NCBI RefSeq assembly: GCF_002814095.1
Contig: NZ_CP021913.1
Location: 1,922,001 to 1,986,000 of the forward strand
DNA: 64,000 nucleotides
Direction of reading: 5' to 3'
Source: Sagittula sp. P11
GTDB lineage: Bacteria; Pseudomonadota; Alphaproteobacteria; Rhodobacterales; Rhodobacteraceae
Part shown: positions 62,535-64,000 of the stretch, in pieces
How the letters are laid out: every line of letters starts with the position of its first letter
How positions within the stretch are numbered: position 1 is the stretch's first letter
Translations under genes and position numbers: made by a program
The notes under the pieces: generated by a model
What the model was told of the DNA's origin: nothing
Seen by the model: the letters and a program-made list of their open reading frames with translations, nothing else
The model's database searches: none

Positions 62535-63710
62535 ATGGACGACATCGTAATCCTCGGCGGTGCCCGCACCGCCATCGGCACCTTCGGCGGCAGCCTGTCG
62601 GGCGTGGCACCGATCGACACCGCCACCGCCGCGGCGAAGGCAGCGCTGGAACGCTCCGGCGTCGAGGGCGGCCAGATCGGCACCGTGGTGTTCGGGCACG
62701 TCATCAACACCGAACCGCGCGACATGTACCTCAGCCGCGTCGCCGCGATGCAGGCGGGCATCCCCGACACCGTTCCGGCGATGAACGTCAACCGGCTGTG
62801 CGGATCGGGCGCACAGGCCATCGTGTCGGGCGTGCAGGCGCTGGCGCTCGGCGATGCGGACTTCGCCCTCGTCGGCGGGGCAGAGGCAATGTCGCGCTCG
62901 CCCTACATCGTGCCGGACCAGCGCTGGGGCGCCAAGATGGGCGACATCCGCACGCTGGACATGATGCTGGGCGCGCTGAACTGCCCCTTCGGCACCGGGC
63001 ACATGGGCGTGACGGCGGAAAACGTATCGGCCGAGCACTCCGTCAGCCGCGAGGAGCAGGACGCCTTCGCCTTTGAGAGCCAGAAGCGCGCCGCCGCCGC
63101 CATCGAGGCCGGGTATTTCGACAGCCAGATCGTGCCGGTCGAGGTGAAGGTGAAGCGCGACACCGTCAGCTTCAGGACCGACGAACACCCCAAGGCCACC
63201 AGCCTCGAGGCGCTGGCCGGCCTGCGCCCCGCCTTCAAGAAGGACGGCACGGTGACGGCGGGCAATGCCTCCGGCATCAACGACGGCGCCGCGGCGCTGG
63301 TCGTGGCCCGCGCCGGCGCCGCAGAGAAGGCCGGCCTCAAGCCTCGGGCCCGCGTGCTGGGCTACGCCCACGCCGGTGTCCGTCCGGAGGTCATGGGCAT
63401 CGGCCCCGTCCCGGCGGTCGAGGCGCTGCTGAAGCGCACCGGACTGACCGCGGACGACTTCGACGTGATCGAGTCGAACGAGGCCTTCGCGGCGCAAGCG
63501 CTGGCGGTGAACAAGGCCCTCGGTCTCGACCCGGCGAAGGTGAACCCCAACGGCGGCGCCATCGCCCTTGGCCACCCGGTCGGCGCGACGGGCGCGATCA
63601 TCACGGTGAAGGCGCTTTATGAGCTTGAACGCATCGGCGGGTCGAAGGCGCTGATCACCATGTGCATCGGCGGCGGACAGGGCATCGCCCTCGCCATCGA
63701 GCGGATCTGA
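62535..63710 (+). CDS. Acetyl-CoA C-acyltransferase (thiolase)
   Basis: The 391-residue thiolase condenses or cleaves acyl-CoA with acetyl-CoA (beta-oxidation or PHB synthesis). It has the nucleophilic cysteine in NRLCGSGAQA, the active-site HPVG in LGHPVGATG, and the second cysteine in MCIGGGQGIA. AGGGGAGATTTTC precedes ATG 62535. The gene is isolated, so it could be PhaA-like or BktB-like; the substrate range is not determined. Confidence 0.93.
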   Translation: MDDIVILGGARTAIGTFGGSLSGVAPIDTATAAAKAALERSGVEGGQIGTVVFGHVINTEPRDMYLSRVAAMQAGIPDTVPAMNVNRLCGSGAQAIVSGVQALALGDADFALVGGAEAMSRSPYIVPDQRWGAKMGDIRTLDMMLGALNCPFGTGHMGVTAENVSAEHSVSREEQDAFAFESQKRAAAAIEAGYFDSQIVPVEVKVKRDTVSFRTDEHPKATSLEALAGLRPAFKKDGTVTAGNASGINDGAAALVVARAGAAEKAGLKPRARVLGYAHAGVRPEVMGIGPVPAVEALLKRTGLTADDFDVIESNEAFAAQALAVNKALGLDPAKVNPNGGAIALGHPVGATGAIITVKALYELERIGGSKALITMCIGGGQGIALAIERI

Positions 63711-63720
63711 CACGGAAAGG

Positions 63721-63745
63721 GGGTGGAGTGAAACTCCACCCTACA
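63721..63745. repeat. Short intergenic palindrome, GTAGGGTGG family (copy 5, inverted)
   Basis: GGGTGGAGTGAAACTCCACC then CTACA is a near-perfect hairpin, reverse complement of the GTAGGGTGGAGTTTCACTCC family. It lies 11 bases after the thiolase stop. Confidence 0.65.
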
Positions 63746-63763
63746 TCGCCGAGGAGCGAGTTC

Positions 63764-64000
63764 ATGAAGCCAGTGCTCGGAAATGCCCGGTATCTCGTGG
63801 TGATCGCTGTCGTGGGCGCTCTTATCGCCGCCGTCTGCCTGATGGTCTACGGCTTCCTGGAGGGCGGCAAGCTGGTTTTCTCGCTGATCGAGAAGGCCGA
63901 GGTCACACGCAAGGGCGCCAAGGAGATGGCGCTGGAATTCATCGAGATCATCGACCTCTTCCTGATGGGGACGGTGTTCTACATCATCTCCGTCGGGCTC
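63764..64000 (+). CDS. YqhA family (UPF0114) membrane protein, 3' end beyond window
   Basis: The 79 visible residues start MKPVLGNARYLVVIAVVGAL after GAGGAGCGAG and have two hydrophobic helices (to VYGFLEGG and LFLMGTVFYIISVGL). This is the N terminus of the YqhA/UPF0114 family of unknown-function inner-membrane proteins. The gene runs off the right edge. Confidence 0.75.
   Translation, partial: MKPVLGNARYLVVIAVVGALIAAVCLMVYGFLEGGKLVFSLIEKAEVTRKGAKEMALEFIEIIDLFLMGTVFYIISVGL

Overview
The window is a GC-rich chromosomal segment of an alphaproteobacterium, most likely a marine Roseobacter-group member of the Rhodobacteraceae. The call rests on gene content (PhyR/NepR/EcfG general stress response, IalB-type protein, amidoligase/amidotransferase pair, peptidase inhibitor I78 lipoprotein, class III formaldehyde dehydrogenase), on regulatory motifs typical of alphaproteobacteria (a GAAC-N7-GAAC LexA box, GGAAC-N16-CGTT EcfG promoters, an FnrL-like box, a CueR/HmrR-like promoter) and on accD-folC synteny. 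No rRNA operon, CRISPR array, transposase or integrase was seen. There is one tRNA, tRNA-Pro(CGG).

Layout, left half. 1-2.1 kb: edge of a secreted protein gene, a SpoIIAA-like small protein, folC. 2.1-8.3 kb: accD, a secreted protein with c-type-haem-like motifs, a CPBP protease coupled to a fatty-acid desaturase, an AEC carrier and a NYN-domain protein. 8.4-9.9 kb: a compact three-gene cassette that looks like adaptor, toxin and immunity protein of a polymorphic/T6SS-type effector. 10-13 kb: GNAT enzyme, K+-channel-like protein with a zinc ribbon, TrkH. 13-20 kb: an unknown protein, two zinc alcohol dehydrogenases (one is glutathione-dependent formaldehyde dehydrogenase), small proteins, LexA-boxed imuB, a ChaC/GGCT-like protein and an NsrR-like Rrf2 regulator. 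20.2-23.3 kb: tandem glycine riboswitch, gcvT, gcvH, a small protein and serB (glycine/serine metabolism). 23.3-26.5 kb: asparaginase, IalB-like protein, dgoK-dgoA. 26.5-34.5 kb: alkaline phosphatase with a Pho-box-like leader, a four-gene metal-trafficking-like ABC operon, a GntR regulator, and a Cu+ P-type ATPase behind a CueR-type promoter.

Right half. 34.6-39.8 kb: rlmN, a glutamine-amidotransferase/amidoligase pair, an AI-2E family permease and two small membrane proteins. 40.1-48.8 kb is a general stress response island. It holds two HWE/HisKA_2 histidine kinases, phyR divergent from nepR-ecfG, a phospholipase D protein, a YihY protein and small stress proteins (DUF883, DUF1328, CsbD). 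At least five EcfG-type promoters are readable, including two divergent pairs. 48.9-51 kb: an AmpR-like LysR regulator divergent from a class A beta-lactamase, then the tRNA. 51-64 kb: EamA transporter, leuB, a LysR/NAD(P)-binding protein pair, a degenerate-looking EEP hydrolase, membrane proteins, HdeD, leuD and leuC separated by a small membrane protein gene, an MscS channel, an acetyl-CoA acyltransferase and the start of a YqhA-family gene.

Most distinctive items: the orphan toxin-like cassette (8.4-9.9 kb), the metal-trafficking ABC operon (28.4-31.2 kb), the amidoligase/amidotransferase pair (36-37.6 kb), the self-wired stress regulon (40-48.8 kb), a 48-nt three-way-junction element (12,881-12,928), and a five-copy family of short intergenic palindromes. 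All functional calls come from reading motifs and recalled family knowledge; no database search was run.
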